Assembly (NCBI GenBank): GCA_030667285.1 | Contig: DAOUWE010000020.1 | Span: forward strand, 1 to 8,212 | DNA from: Candidatus Shapirobacteria bacterium | Lineage (GTDB): Bacteria > Patescibacteriota > Microgenomatia > UBA12405 > JAUWLS01 | DNA length: 8,212 nucleotides | Reading direction: 5' to 3' | Shown here: piece by piece, positions 1 through 6,845 of the stretch | How the letters are laid out: the number at the start of each line of letters is the position of its first letter | How positions within the stretch are numbered: position 1 is the first letter of the stretch | Translations under genes and position numbers: made by a program | The notes under the pieces: generated by a model | Told to the model about the DNA's origin: nothing | Databases searched by the model: none | The model's input: the letters and a program-made list of their open reading frames with translations, nothing else

Positions 1-576
1 TACCAACAACCCTCTTATTCTGCTCAAACCGCTCCTGTTCCCCAAACCCCGATCCCAATCGCTAATCTCGCCTGGGGAAAAGTTCTAAATGAAAACCAAG
101 ACCCTTTTCCCGATCTTATAATTTATCTGGACATTCCCGGTGCCGCCCAACTATCTTCCTTGACTTCTTCACAAGGAATTTGGATTGTTTCTTTGGCTAA
201 TAGTTTTGACGCTGCTTATTCTGATTGGTTTTTTCCGCCCTCGGACACTGTTGAAAACATCACTATTGACGGCGGAACCATGGGTCAAATCTCATTAATA
301 GGGAATACAGACTTCAACGATCCTGTCCCTGATATTACTTTTTCTCTTTCAAATCCTCCCACCTTGTCACTTGAAGAACAAGGGGAGTCACCGGGATCAG
401 GAGGGTTTCCCTCATCAGAACTTCCGGCTTTAGATCCAAACATAGAATTTCAACTTCAAAATCCAAAAGAAGGGGAAACGCTAAAAACACTAACTCCTGA
501 GTTCTTGGTACTGCTCCCAAAGATAGTATTCTCGAAATTACCTTGGAATCTCCTCAGACTTTTAATGCCGAAATAG
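1..576 (+). CDS. Surface protein, upstream fragment (5' end outside window; frameshifted relative to 501-1004)
   Basis: Frame 1 is open from the first base, so the gene begins upstream. The TTG at 160 is not a credible start, because clearly coding sequence precedes it: a Pro-rich segment, then a beta-rich stretch around residues 21-117 with GIWIVSLANS in the middle. This pattern (a compact beta domain on surface proteins, reminiscent of carboxypeptidase-regulatory-like or fibronectin-type folds) is a recollection from similar CPR proteins, not a proven match. A Gly/Pro/Ser-rich linker follows, then the start of an Ig-like domain (NPKEGETLKTLTPEF). After about base 501 the frame reads a hydrophobic, unrelated tail ending at TAG 574-576, while the sensible continuation lies in frame 3. 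I read this and the next entry as one gene broken by a one-base loss. The protein probably sits outside the cell. Its specific function is unknown. Confidence 0.7.
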   Translation, partial: YQQPSYSAQTAPVPQTPIPIANLAWGKVLNENQDPFPDLIIYLDIPGAAQLSSLTSSQGIWIVSLANSFDAAYSDWFFPPSDTVENITIDGGTMGQISLIGNTDFNDPVPDITFSLSNPPTLSLEEQGESPGSGGFPSSELPALDPNIEFQLQNPKEGETLKTLTPEFLVLLPKIVFSKLPWNLLRLLMPK

Positions 577-1004
577 AACCGAACAGCTTAGGCGAATGGT
601 CTTGGTCACCCCCGGCCGATCTGGTACCCGGTGAACACACTCTAACAGTCAAAATTACTAATCCTCTAACCGGACTCTCTGAGACCGTAAGTAGAAAATT
701 TTTCGTTTACGCCGCTGAAAGTGATAATCCAGCCTTCGAATCCAGTCCTTCTGCCTCTATAAATACTCCCACTCCCACCACTCTTCCCACCTCTACGCCT
801 ACTGCTTCTCCTGCCCCCATCTCTCCTGTAATTTCTCCTACTTCTGCACCCACCCTATCTCCAACTCCAACTCCCGTCATCCGTTCTGCAAAACCGGCCA
901 CTGATTCCGGAATCCCTTCTCCCGGCACCACCCTTCCCACGATTTTGACACTTTTCTTTGGTTTAATTCTTTTTTCCACCGGAGCAGTGTTTGTTCTTAG
1001 GTGA
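501..1004 (+). CDS. Surface protein, downstream fragment: Ig-like domain, S/T/P linker, C-terminal membrane anchor
   Basis: Frame 3 continues the Ig-like domain begun in frame 1. It reads VLGTAPKDSILEITLES, then an acidic segment, then GEWSWSPP and LVPGEHTLTVKITNPLTG. This is the typical order of bacterial Ig-like repeats: GTA-x-P, a beta strand, an aromatic G-x-W strand, then PGxHTLT. A Ser/Thr/Pro-rich linker follows (about 739-930), then DSGIPSP and a final hydrophobic helix ending in a single Arg before TGA. There is no natural start: frame 3 is closed by TGA at 498-500, and the first usable start (543) is a TTG inside the Ig domain. This argues for continuity with the upstream fragment; adding one G to the GG at 507-508 restores a 334-residue reading within the window. 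The C-terminal helix suggests membrane anchoring with the Ig domain outside. Whether the shift is real or an assembly error cannot be told from here. Confidence 0.72.
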   Translation, partial: VLGTAPKDSILEITLESPQTFNAEIEPNSLGEWSWSPPADLVPGEHTLTVKITNPLTGLSETVSRKFFVYAAESDNPAFESSPSASINTPTPTTLPTSTPTASPAPISPVISPTSAPTLSPTPTPVIRSAKPATDSGIPSPGTTLPTILTLFFGLILFSTGAVFVLR

Positions 1005-1008
1005 TTCG

Positions 1009-1038
1009 TTGACATATCTATTCATTTTGATTTAAGCT
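1009..1038 (+). promoter_or_regulatory. Possible sigma70-type promoter before the Cys-rich surface gene
   Basis: A perfect TTGACA (1009-1014) lies just after the previous stop codon. With an 18-base spacer it is followed by TAAGCT (1033-1038), which keeps only the TA...T core of a -10 box. Transcription would start roughly 20 bases before the ATG at 1065. The good -35 and poor -10 make this tentative. The placement in a 60-base gap between two separate surface-protein genes is sensible. Confidence 0.3.
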
Positions 1039-1064
1039 GAGAAAAGAAAACACATTTTTATAAA

Positions 1065-2372
1065 ATGAAAAAAATATTACTGCCGGTAATTATCTCGATC
1101 TTACTGCTCTCCTCCTTGGTAGCCGCGGTTATTTTAGTCAAACAGGTTCAAGAAACTAGAAAAAAAGCTCAAATTACCAGTTGTTCTATTTCAACCGATT
1201 GTCACACTGGCCATTCTGTTTGCAAGGACAATACTCAATTTTACTGTGACCAAAGCGATCCTCAGCAAGCTAGCGAGTGTGGCCATCCCATAAACGGTTG
1301 TCGTCTAGAATGTAAACCAGGTTATAGTTGGAAAGAGGACTGGTCGAGATGTGAAGCCGACATCGTTATCACTCCAGGCGCTCAATGTTCAGCTGTTGTC
1401 GTTCAATCCGGTGACCACGGACTTCATTTTTCAACTAGCGACTGTGTCGGGCAACTGTGGTCTGCTACCTTGTATGTTTGTAGAAGTAGTGCTTGTGGAA
1501 ATGATCCAGATTATGGTGTCTGTCACACGGCTTGTGACCCCACTGCTGAAAAATACGGACCAATTAACGGCACTGTCGATAATTCTAACTGGCAAAAGGG
1601 GATTGACATCGCCGACTTTGGAGTTACTGAAAGCCAAATTGAATGCTTTTTGCTTCAGCTTGATGGAGCTATCAACACCGGCGGAGAAAACCAGGTTACT
1701 GGCCATGCTATTTGGAATGATCTGACTAACCCAATCTGTGTTGCCACTAATACACCCACCAACACTCCAACTAATACACCCACCAACACTCCAACTAATA
1801 CACCCACCAACACTCCAACTAATACACCTGTCCCTACAAATACTCCTACCAACACTCCGACTAATACTCCCATTCCAACAATTACGCCTACTCCCACCCC
1901 CACCCCAAAACCTGGTTGCTGGGATCTTTGTAACTACTATCTCCCCAATTCTTGTCTACCCGGCTACATCTGTGCCGATCTTGGCACTTACGATCGATGC
2001 GTAGCTGATACCGATGAATGTTTGCCGACTGAACAGGACAGTAATTGCACTTGCCCGGATGCACCTACCGGCACGCCCACCAACACCCCCACCGGCACTT
2101 TGGTTCCCACCAACACTCCAACAGGTACTTTAGTGCCTACTAATACACCAACTAACACGCCCACCAACACCCCCACCGGCACTTTGGTTCCCACCAATAC
2201 TCCTACTAATACACCAACCGGCACCTTGGCACCCACCAATACTCCGGTTCCTGGTGCTACAGCTACTCCCACCAGAATTCAACTTCCTGATGCCGGATTT
2301 GAATTCCCACTACAAAGTTTGATTCTAATCGGTAGCATTATTTCTCTTCTAGGTATACTTATCTTGCTTTAA
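1065..2372 (+). CDS. Cys-rich surface protein with TNTP-repeat linkers and C-terminal LPDAG-anchor helix
   Basis: A 435-residue protein of no recognised family. Residues 5-25 form a signal-anchor or signal-peptide helix after MKK, followed by a basic QETRKK segment. Three cysteine modules come next, each with eight Cys. Module A has C40, 46, 53, 61, 72, 79, 83 and 96 and is EGF- or TIL-like in spacing. Module B has C108, 127, 139, 144, 153, 157, 194 and 225. Module C has C285, 289, 297, 303, 312, 319, 328 and 330. Between B and C (about 228-282) and after C (about 333-397) lie Thr/Asn/Pro linkers built from TNTP and TGTLVPTN units. The C-terminus has LPDAGFEFP (407-415) and a hydrophobic helix with no basic tail. 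The even Cys count per module suggests disulfide-bonded extracellular domains on extended stalks, perhaps an adhesin or cell-contact protein; that role is inference. The start is the first ATG, and no Shine-Dalgarno motif precedes it. Confidence 0.88.
   Translation: MKKILLPVIISILLLSSLVAAVILVKQVQETRKKAQITSCSISTDCHTGHSVCKDNTQFYCDQSDPQQASECGHPINGCRLECKPGYSWKEDWSRCEADIVITPGAQCSAVVVQSGDHGLHFSTSDCVGQLWSATLYVCRSSACGNDPDYGVCHTACDPTAEKYGPINGTVDNSNWQKGIDIADFGVTESQIECFLLQLDGAINTGGENQVTGHAIWNDLTNPICVATNTPTNTPTNTPTNTPTNTPTNTPTNTPVPTNTPTNTPTNTPIPTITPTPTPTPKPGCWDLCNYYLPNSCLPGYICADLGTYDRCVADTDECLPTEQDSNCTCPDAPTGTPTNTPTGTLVPTNTPTGTLVPTNTPTNTPTNTPTGTLVPTNTPTNTPTGTLAPTNTPVPGATATPTRIQLPDAGFEFPLQSLILIGSIISLLGILILL
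1746..1828 (+). repeat. 24-bp tandem repeat encoding TNTPTNTP (about 3.5 copies)
   Basis: Three perfect 24-base units start at 1746, 1770 and 1794, followed by 11 more matching bases. Each unit begins ACTAATACACCC and encodes two TNTP tetrapeptides that use different codons, so the DNA period (24) is twice the peptide period. Degenerate TNTP, PIPT and TPTP codons continue to about 1910. The perfect units suggest recent slippage or recombination within the linker. They are not CRISPR: there are no spacers and the frame is coding. Confidence 0.9.
2072..2197 (+). repeat. Second in-frame repeat block: 42-bp perfect direct repeat with 84-bp period
   Basis: Bases 2072-2113 and 2156-2197 are identical over 42 bases, offset by exactly 84 bases (28 codons), and encode the same Thr/Pro-rich TGTLVPTN pattern. 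The intervening sequence is a diverged version of the same motif, and further degenerate units run to about 2250. The block forms the second stalk, between the third Cys module and the C-terminal helix. Copy number is likely to vary between strains; this is inference. Confidence 0.88.
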
Positions 2373-2443
2373 AATTTTTTCCTGCCCTTTACAATTTACT
2401 TTTATCTAGCCCGTTGGATTCGTCTACCTGATAAAATTAAAAA

Positions 2444-3376
2444 ATGACTCGCAAAGGAAAAAAATCAAATCTGTCCTCTTATTTTTGGTTACTTAGGCCA
2501 AATCAGTGGATTAAAAACCTTAGTCTTTTCGCCGCCATAATTTTCGCCGGCGAACTAGTAAACAAGCCGATTTTTCTAAAAGGACTCATGGGTTTTATTG
2601 TTTTTTGTCTTCTTTCTTCTGCCTGCTACATCATAAACGACGTTGTTGATGCCCCTCTTGATCGCCTACATCCCCACAAGAAAAAACGCCCGATAGCCAG
2701 CAAAAAAATAAAGCCCGCCCCGGCCATTTTTTACTCCCTACTAATTATGTTTTCTGCACTTTTTCTTTCTTCCACCATCAATCCGGGCTTCTTGTGGATC
2801 TCTGTTTTTTATGTTGCCATCCACATTCTTTATTCTTTTGTTCTCAAGAAAAAAGCCATTTATGACATTGCCGGTATATCTCTCTCTTTTATTATTCGAG
2901 CCATCGCCGGTCAGGTCGCCACCGGTTTTCACCTTCCAATTTGGCTTATGTATACCGTTATCTTCCTCTCCCTTTTTGTAGCTAGTGGCAAAAGAAGAAG
3001 CGAGCTGATCTCTACTGGTAAAATCGCTCGCCCTTCCCTAAAACGTTATCGAGAACAACTTCTTAATTTCTACATAACCATGTTCGCCGTTTCTACATTT
3101 ATAAGCTATGCCATGTTTGCTTTCACTGCCCAGCCGGTCGCCTTTGGAGGTACTTTAAGAAATATTCTTATCCAAAATTATCCTGACGTTTTAGACCGCA
3201 AGTGGATGATGCTTACTGTTGCCCCCATCATCTTTGGTATCATGCGCTACGGACAACTCATTTTCAACGCTCAAGAGGGGGAGCGTCCTGAAAAAATAGT
3301 CACCACTGATATCCCTATGATTTTTTCCATCCTGGTTTGGGGAGTAGCGACTGTTATGATTATTTATGTTTTCTAG
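2444..3376 (+). CDS. UbiA-family prenyltransferase, decaprenyl-phosphate phosphoribosyltransferase-like
   Basis: A 310-residue polytopic membrane protein of the UbiA superfamily, near the usual length for it. LRPNQWIKN (17-25) precedes the first helix. The main Asp motif is N65-D66-x2-D69-x3-D73, followed by H76, K79 and RPIAS (82-86). This form is typical of the phosphoribosyltransferase branch (mycobacterial Rv3806c, rhizobial NoeC) rather than of quinone or heme UbiA enzymes. A second Asp motif is YD (140-141) with R152. SGKRRSEL (181-188), RYG (268-270) and RPEKIVTTD (281-289) also fit that branch. By family knowledge, the enzyme moves 5-phosphoribose from PRPP to a polyprenyl phosphate at the inner membrane face; the actual lipid and sugar here are inferred. 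It is the first gene of the downstream block, and its 3' end overlaps the next gene by 11 bases. Other UbiA specificities are possible but less likely. Confidence 0.88.
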   Translation: MTRKGKKSNLSSYFWLLRPNQWIKNLSLFAAIIFAGELVNKPIFLKGLMGFIVFCLLSSACYIINDVVDAPLDRLHPHKKKRPIASKKIKPAPAIFYSLLIMFSALFLSSTINPGFLWISVFYVAIHILYSFVLKKKAIYDIAGISLSFIIRAIAGQVATGFHLPIWLMYTVIFLSLFVASGKRRSELISTGKIARPSLKRYREQLLNFYITMFAVSTFISYAMFAFTAQPVAFGGTLRNILIQNYPDVLDRKWMMLTVAPIIFGIMRYGQLIFNAQEGERPEKIVTTDIPMIFSILVWGVATVMIIYVF

Positions 3377-5027
3377 GTCAAAAACTTCAAAGACCCCCCT
3401 CTCTTTTTTTCTAAGCTTTCTTTTGATATCCGTCCTGGTTTTCACTCGCTTCTATCACCTTGATTGGGGGGAAGGGCATTTCTTTCATCCTGACGAAAAC
3501 AACATGGCCAGAGCCATAAGTGGCCTAAGTTTCCAAAACCTCAATCCCCGTTTTTTTGCTTATGGGCAATTTCCCTTATATCTTTCTTTTTTTACCGGCC
3601 AATTACTAAACTTTTTTTCCGGCAGAATGGGGGATCCGCTTTCTTTTTCTTCTTCTGTTTACCTTCTTCGTTTCTGGTCAGCCACATTTTCTATTTTCAC
3701 CGCCCTTTTAATTCAGTTTGTTTATAAAACGCTCTTCCCCAAATCTCGTTCCCGCCTTCCTTTGCTTCTCGCTATTTTTACTCCCGGTCTGATTCAAATC
3801 GGCTATTTCGGCACCACCGAATCCCTTCTCTGTTTTCTTTTTCTTCTCAACATTTATCTCTCCTTGCGTTTGATAAAAAAAGGTCGGCTTTCTATTGGGT
3901 TAATTCTTGCCGGCACACTGGTTACCGGTTTGGGTTTGGCCACCAAGCTCAGCGCCATTTTTTTTGCCGGACCAATCCTCCTTGCCCTGTTTTTTCACCT
4001 TCTTTCTTCTAAAAAGAAAAACAAAATTCTTTTAGTTTCTCTTTTCTATCTTTTCCTCTCTTTGTTTTTGGGCACTATCCTGTCTCCTTATAACTATCTA
4101 TCAAAAAAGGATTTTCAAAATACCATGAAATACGAAATCGGAGTAGCTCAAGGCACTCCTCGAGTTTTCTATACCCATCAATTCGAAGATACTCAACCAT
4201 ACCTCTACCAATTTCAAAAAATATATCCCTACGCCATCGGCCTTCCTCTCCTGATTTTCTCTCTTTTCTCCCTCCCTCTTCTTTTAAAAACAAAAAAACC
4301 CCTTCCTCTTAAAAAATGGCTTCTTCTTTTCGTTCCCGTCCTCGTCTATTTTATTTATAACGCCCAGCTTTACACCAAATGGACTCGTTTTATGGCTCCG
4401 ACATTTTTTATCTTTCCTTTTCTCTCTGCTTATTTCATCGATCGCATTTCTCAAAAGAAGCTTCCTCAATCATTGCTCATCTTTTTTACCATTATTTCCA
4501 TTATTCCCGGTTTCATGTTTTTAGACGTTCGTTTTTCAAAAGACACTCGAGTTCAAGCCACTAATTGGATGCAAAAAAATATTCCTGCCGATTCCAAAGT
4601 CCTTTCTGAAGCCGGCAATGTGGTTAATCTTCCTTTGGACCCGGTTTCTTTTTCGATAAACAATTTCCACTTTTATGATCTCAACCAAAAAACAAATTCA
4701 GCTTCGCTCCTGGCTTCCGCTCTGGAAGAAGCGGATTATATTCTTATCCCTTCTCGTCGAATTTTTGCCAATCATTATTCACCTGAATTTCCGGTCATCG
4801 AAAAATATTATCAAAAACTTTTTTCAGATAACCTGGGTTTTGTACATCTAAAAACCTTTTCCGCCTTCCCCCGTCTTTCTTTGAGGGAATTTCCACTTCT
4901 TGTTTTGCCTGACGAGTATGCCGAAGAAACCTGGTCCGTCTTTGACCATCCGGTTGTTAGGATCTACAAAAAAACTGATTTTAAAACTAAAATCGAATAT
5001 CAACAATTACTCACCATCCCGGAATGA
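3366..5027 (+). CDS. GT-C membrane glycosyltransferase (GT39/PMT-like), first of a tandem pair
   Basis: A 553-residue protein with an N-terminal helix, then H41-P42-D43-E44 in the first extracytoplasmic loop. This is the acidic motif expected of GT-C enzymes of the PMT/ArnT type, which use polyprenyl-phosphate sugars. Other landmarks are PRFFAYG (61-67), T151-E152 as a second acidic site at the start of a helix, LATKLSA (191-197), SPYNY (240-244) and KWTRFMAP (338-345). About ten hydrophobic helices are followed by a soluble C-terminal part from about residue 393, opening with RVQATNWMQKNIP and ending in a DHP motif (527-529). The ATG lies 11 bases inside the prenyltransferase gene, and no Shine-Dalgarno motif is visible, so translational coupling is likely. 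It probably transfers a lipid-linked sugar to an acceptor outside the membrane; donor and acceptor are unknown. Compared with the next gene, its EL1 loop is shorter and it lacks the HWDDGLPL segment. Confidence 0.87.
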   Translation: MFSRSKTSKTPLSFFLSFLLISVLVFTRFYHLDWGEGHFFHPDENNMARAISGLSFQNLNPRFFAYGQFPLYLSFFTGQLLNFFSGRMGDPLSFSSSVYLLRFWSATFSIFTALLIQFVYKTLFPKSRSRLPLLLAIFTPGLIQIGYFGTTESLLCFLFLLNIYLSLRLIKKGRLSIGLILAGTLVTGLGLATKLSAIFFAGPILLALFFHLLSSKKKNKILLVSLFYLFLSLFLGTILSPYNYLSKKDFQNTMKYEIGVAQGTPRVFYTHQFEDTQPYLYQFQKIYPYAIGLPLLIFSLFSLPLLLKTKKPLPLKKWLLLFVPVLVYFIYNAQLYTKWTRFMAPTFFIFPFLSAYFIDRISQKKLPQSLLIFFTIISIIPGFMFLDVRFSKDTRVQATNWMQKNIPADSKVLSEAGNVVNLPLDPVSFSINNFHFYDLNQKTNSASLLASALEEADYILIPSRRIFANHYSPEFPVIEKYYQKLFSDNLGFVHLKTFSAFPRLSLREFPLLVLPDEYAEETWSVFDHPVVRIYKKTDFKTKIEYQQLLTIPE

Positions 5028-6823
5028 CAAAAATTCTTAAACAACGGAACAAGCTTCTTCTCCTGTTCATTCTTCTGCTCGCTTTTTTCCTGCGCACCTA
5101 CCATCTCAACTGGGACGATGGCCATCATCTCCATCCCGACGAAAGAATGATCACCATGGTTGCCGAGAAAATCCAATTACCAAACATGTCATTGGCTACT
5201 ACTTTTGCTCAAAAAACAAAACTTCTTTTTTCACCTGATTCACCACTCAACCCAAAATTCTTTGCCTATGGTTCCTTTCCTATTTATCTTCTTCGCTTAG
5301 CCTCTCACCTCCTTTCCTTTCAATTTCCTGTTCTTGGTACTTATGCCCAGATGAACCTAGTTGGCCGGGCCCTCTCTGCCCTTTTCGATACCTTTTCGGT
5401 TTTTCTCATCTACAAAATCACTCTTTCTGTTTTTAAAAAGTCTTCCACCGCACTTCTTTCCGGTCTTTTCTACGCCCTTGCCTTTTTCCCCATTCAACTT
5501 TCCCATTTTTATGCTGTAGACACCGTCCTTAACTTCTTCATTCTTTTTACCCTTCACCGAACCATTCTTCTTTATGAAAAACCCAATTTTAAAAACGCCC
5601 TTCTTCTGGGTCTTGGTTTTGGTTTAAGTCTGGCTACCAAAATAAGCGCGACTCTTCTGCTTGTCTCTTTAGGAACCGGCTTAACTATTGGTTTTTTGCT
5701 TTCTCTAAAAAAACAAATCTTTGGTCTCGAAATTAGCTTTTTCAAAAAACTCCAGACATACGCTCAAAAAACACTATCTCCGCGTTATTGGACCCTCTCT
5801 CGCCTAAAAAAACTGCGTCAAATTATCTTTTTTGGACTTCTAATTTCCATCCTCACCGTTTTGACATTTCTCATTTTTGAACCCTTTGCTTTCATTGATT
5901 TTCCTACCTTTTGGCGCCAGACAAATGAACAAAGAGCTATGACCAAAGATGCCTTTGTTTTTCCTTACACTCTCCAGTATGTCAACACCACTTCCTATTT
6001 TTATCAAATCAAAAATATCCTTCTCTGGGGAATGGGCCCTATTCTTTCTCTTTTTGCTTTCTTTGGCCTCGCTTTCACTGCGTTTAAACTTCTCAAAGGC
6101 CTTCTTGATCCCGGCAACGAAGAATCAGAAGGCAAACAACTCATTCTCTTTTCTTTTTTCTTGTCATATTTCGCTGTCACCGGAACCTTCGCCGTTAAGT
6201 TTATGCGTTATTGTTTACCTCTTTATCCACTGCTTTGCATCTCCGCCGCTCATTTCCTTCAATTTCTTTACCAAAAATATCAACCTCCAAAACCATTAAT
6301 TATCATTCCTCTCTTTCTTCACCTTGCCTGGCTGTCGGCCTTTATGTCTATCTATAGCTCTCCCAACACTCGGATTCAAGCCACCGACTGGATCAAAAAA
6401 AACATTCCATCAGGATCAATTATACTTCGAGAGCACTGGGATGATGGCCTTCCTCTTGGTTATCATCGTGAGTATCAGTTAATAGATCTGCCTCTCTATG
6501 ACTCGGACAATAATCCTCAAAAATGGACCCACATCAACTCTCTTCTTGATAGAGGAGACTATATTATCCTTGCCAGCAACCGCCTCTACACTCCTTTGAT
6601 CAAACTCGCCGATTGTCAAGACTTACCCCCCCATCGTTGTTATCCCAAAACCGCCCAATACTATCAGGACTTGTTCTCCGGACGCTTGGGTTATCAAAAA
6701 GTAGCCGAATTTACTTCTTATCCCCGTCTTTTTGGTCTTGACCTAAATGACCAATCCGCTGACGAATCTTTCACCGTCTACGACCATCCCAAGGTTACAA
6801 TCTTTCAAAAATACTCGAAATAA
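5024..6823 (+). CDS. GT-C membrane glycosyltransferase (GT39/PMT-like), second of a tandem pair
   Basis: A 599-residue paralogue of the preceding gene, sharing its start TYHLNWDDGHHLHPDE (H37-P38-D39-E40), PKFFAYG (77-83), LATKISA (203-209), KFMRYCLP (392-399), RIQATDWIKKNIP (450-462) and DHP (587-589). The second acidic site is D166, in HFYAVDT. Differences are a 38-residue gap between HPDE and FFAYG (18 in its neighbour), a long basic cytoplasmic loop around 226-265, the EHWDDGLPL segment (470-478), and a CxxxxxxxC pair (531, 539) in the soluble part. It starts at an ATGA overlap with the previous stop (5024-5027), the classic sign of coupled translation. By family it acts on a polyprenyl-phosphate sugar at the outer membrane face; the substrate is not known. 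The close pair may act in sequence or as a complex; that is inference. Confidence 0.88.
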   Translation: MTKILKQRNKLLLLFILLLAFFLRTYHLNWDDGHHLHPDERMITMVAEKIQLPNMSLATTFAQKTKLLFSPDSPLNPKFFAYGSFPIYLLRLASHLLSFQFPVLGTYAQMNLVGRALSALFDTFSVFLIYKITLSVFKKSSTALLSGLFYALAFFPIQLSHFYAVDTVLNFFILFTLHRTILLYEKPNFKNALLLGLGFGLSLATKISATLLLVSLGTGLTIGFLLSLKKQIFGLEISFFKKLQTYAQKTLSPRYWTLSRLKKLRQIIFFGLLISILTVLTFLIFEPFAFIDFPTFWRQTNEQRAMTKDAFVFPYTLQYVNTTSYFYQIKNILLWGMGPILSLFAFFGLAFTAFKLLKGLLDPGNEESEGKQLILFSFFLSYFAVTGTFAVKFMRYCLPLYPLLCISAAHFLQFLYQKYQPPKPLIIIPLFLHLAWLSAFMSIYSSPNTRIQATDWIKKNIPSGSIILREHWDDGLPLGYHREYQLIDLPLYDSDNNPQKWTHINSLLDRGDYIILASNRLYTPLIKLADCQDLPPHRCYPKTAQYYQDLFSGRLGYQKVAEFTSYPRLFGLDLNDQSADESFTVYDHPKVTIFQKYSK

Positions 6824-6845
6824 ATCAAAATGTTATTATCATCTC

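Noticed and set aside
501..510. Programmed ribosomal frameshift site
   Set aside because: The switch from frame 1 to frame 3 lies around TTCTTGGTA, which is not a known slippery heptamer, and no clear downstream stem-loop was seen. A lost base is simpler.
1746..2197. Repeat array as a possible CRISPR
   Set aside because: Units are contiguous with no unique spacers, keep the codon frame, and encode a continuous Thr/Pro linker.
1655..2272. Minus-strand open frames rich in GVLVGVLVG over the surface gene
   Set aside because: They are the reverse reading of the TNTP-coding tandem repeats. Low complexity keeps the antisense frame open by chance, and no start context supports them.
2373..2443. 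Promoter or terminator between the surface gene and the prenyltransferase gene
   Set aside because: TACAAT (2390-2395) and TAAAAT (2432-2437) resemble -10 boxes, but neither has a good -35 at proper spacing, and no GC-rich hairpin with a T-run is present. Nothing firm can be called in these 71 bases.
3191..5557. Several minus-strand open frames over the prenyltransferase and glycosyltransferase genes
   Set aside because: The + strand genes have clear family motifs over the same bases. The reverse frames are Lys/Glu/Arg-rich shadows of pyrimidine-rich codons for Phe and Leu.
6747..6845. N-terminal extension of the DUF362 gene to an ATG at 6747
   Set aside because: The extra 33 residues lie inside the preceding glycosyltransferase's coding sequence in another frame, and the family normally begins at the V-x-I strand just after the ATG at 6846.
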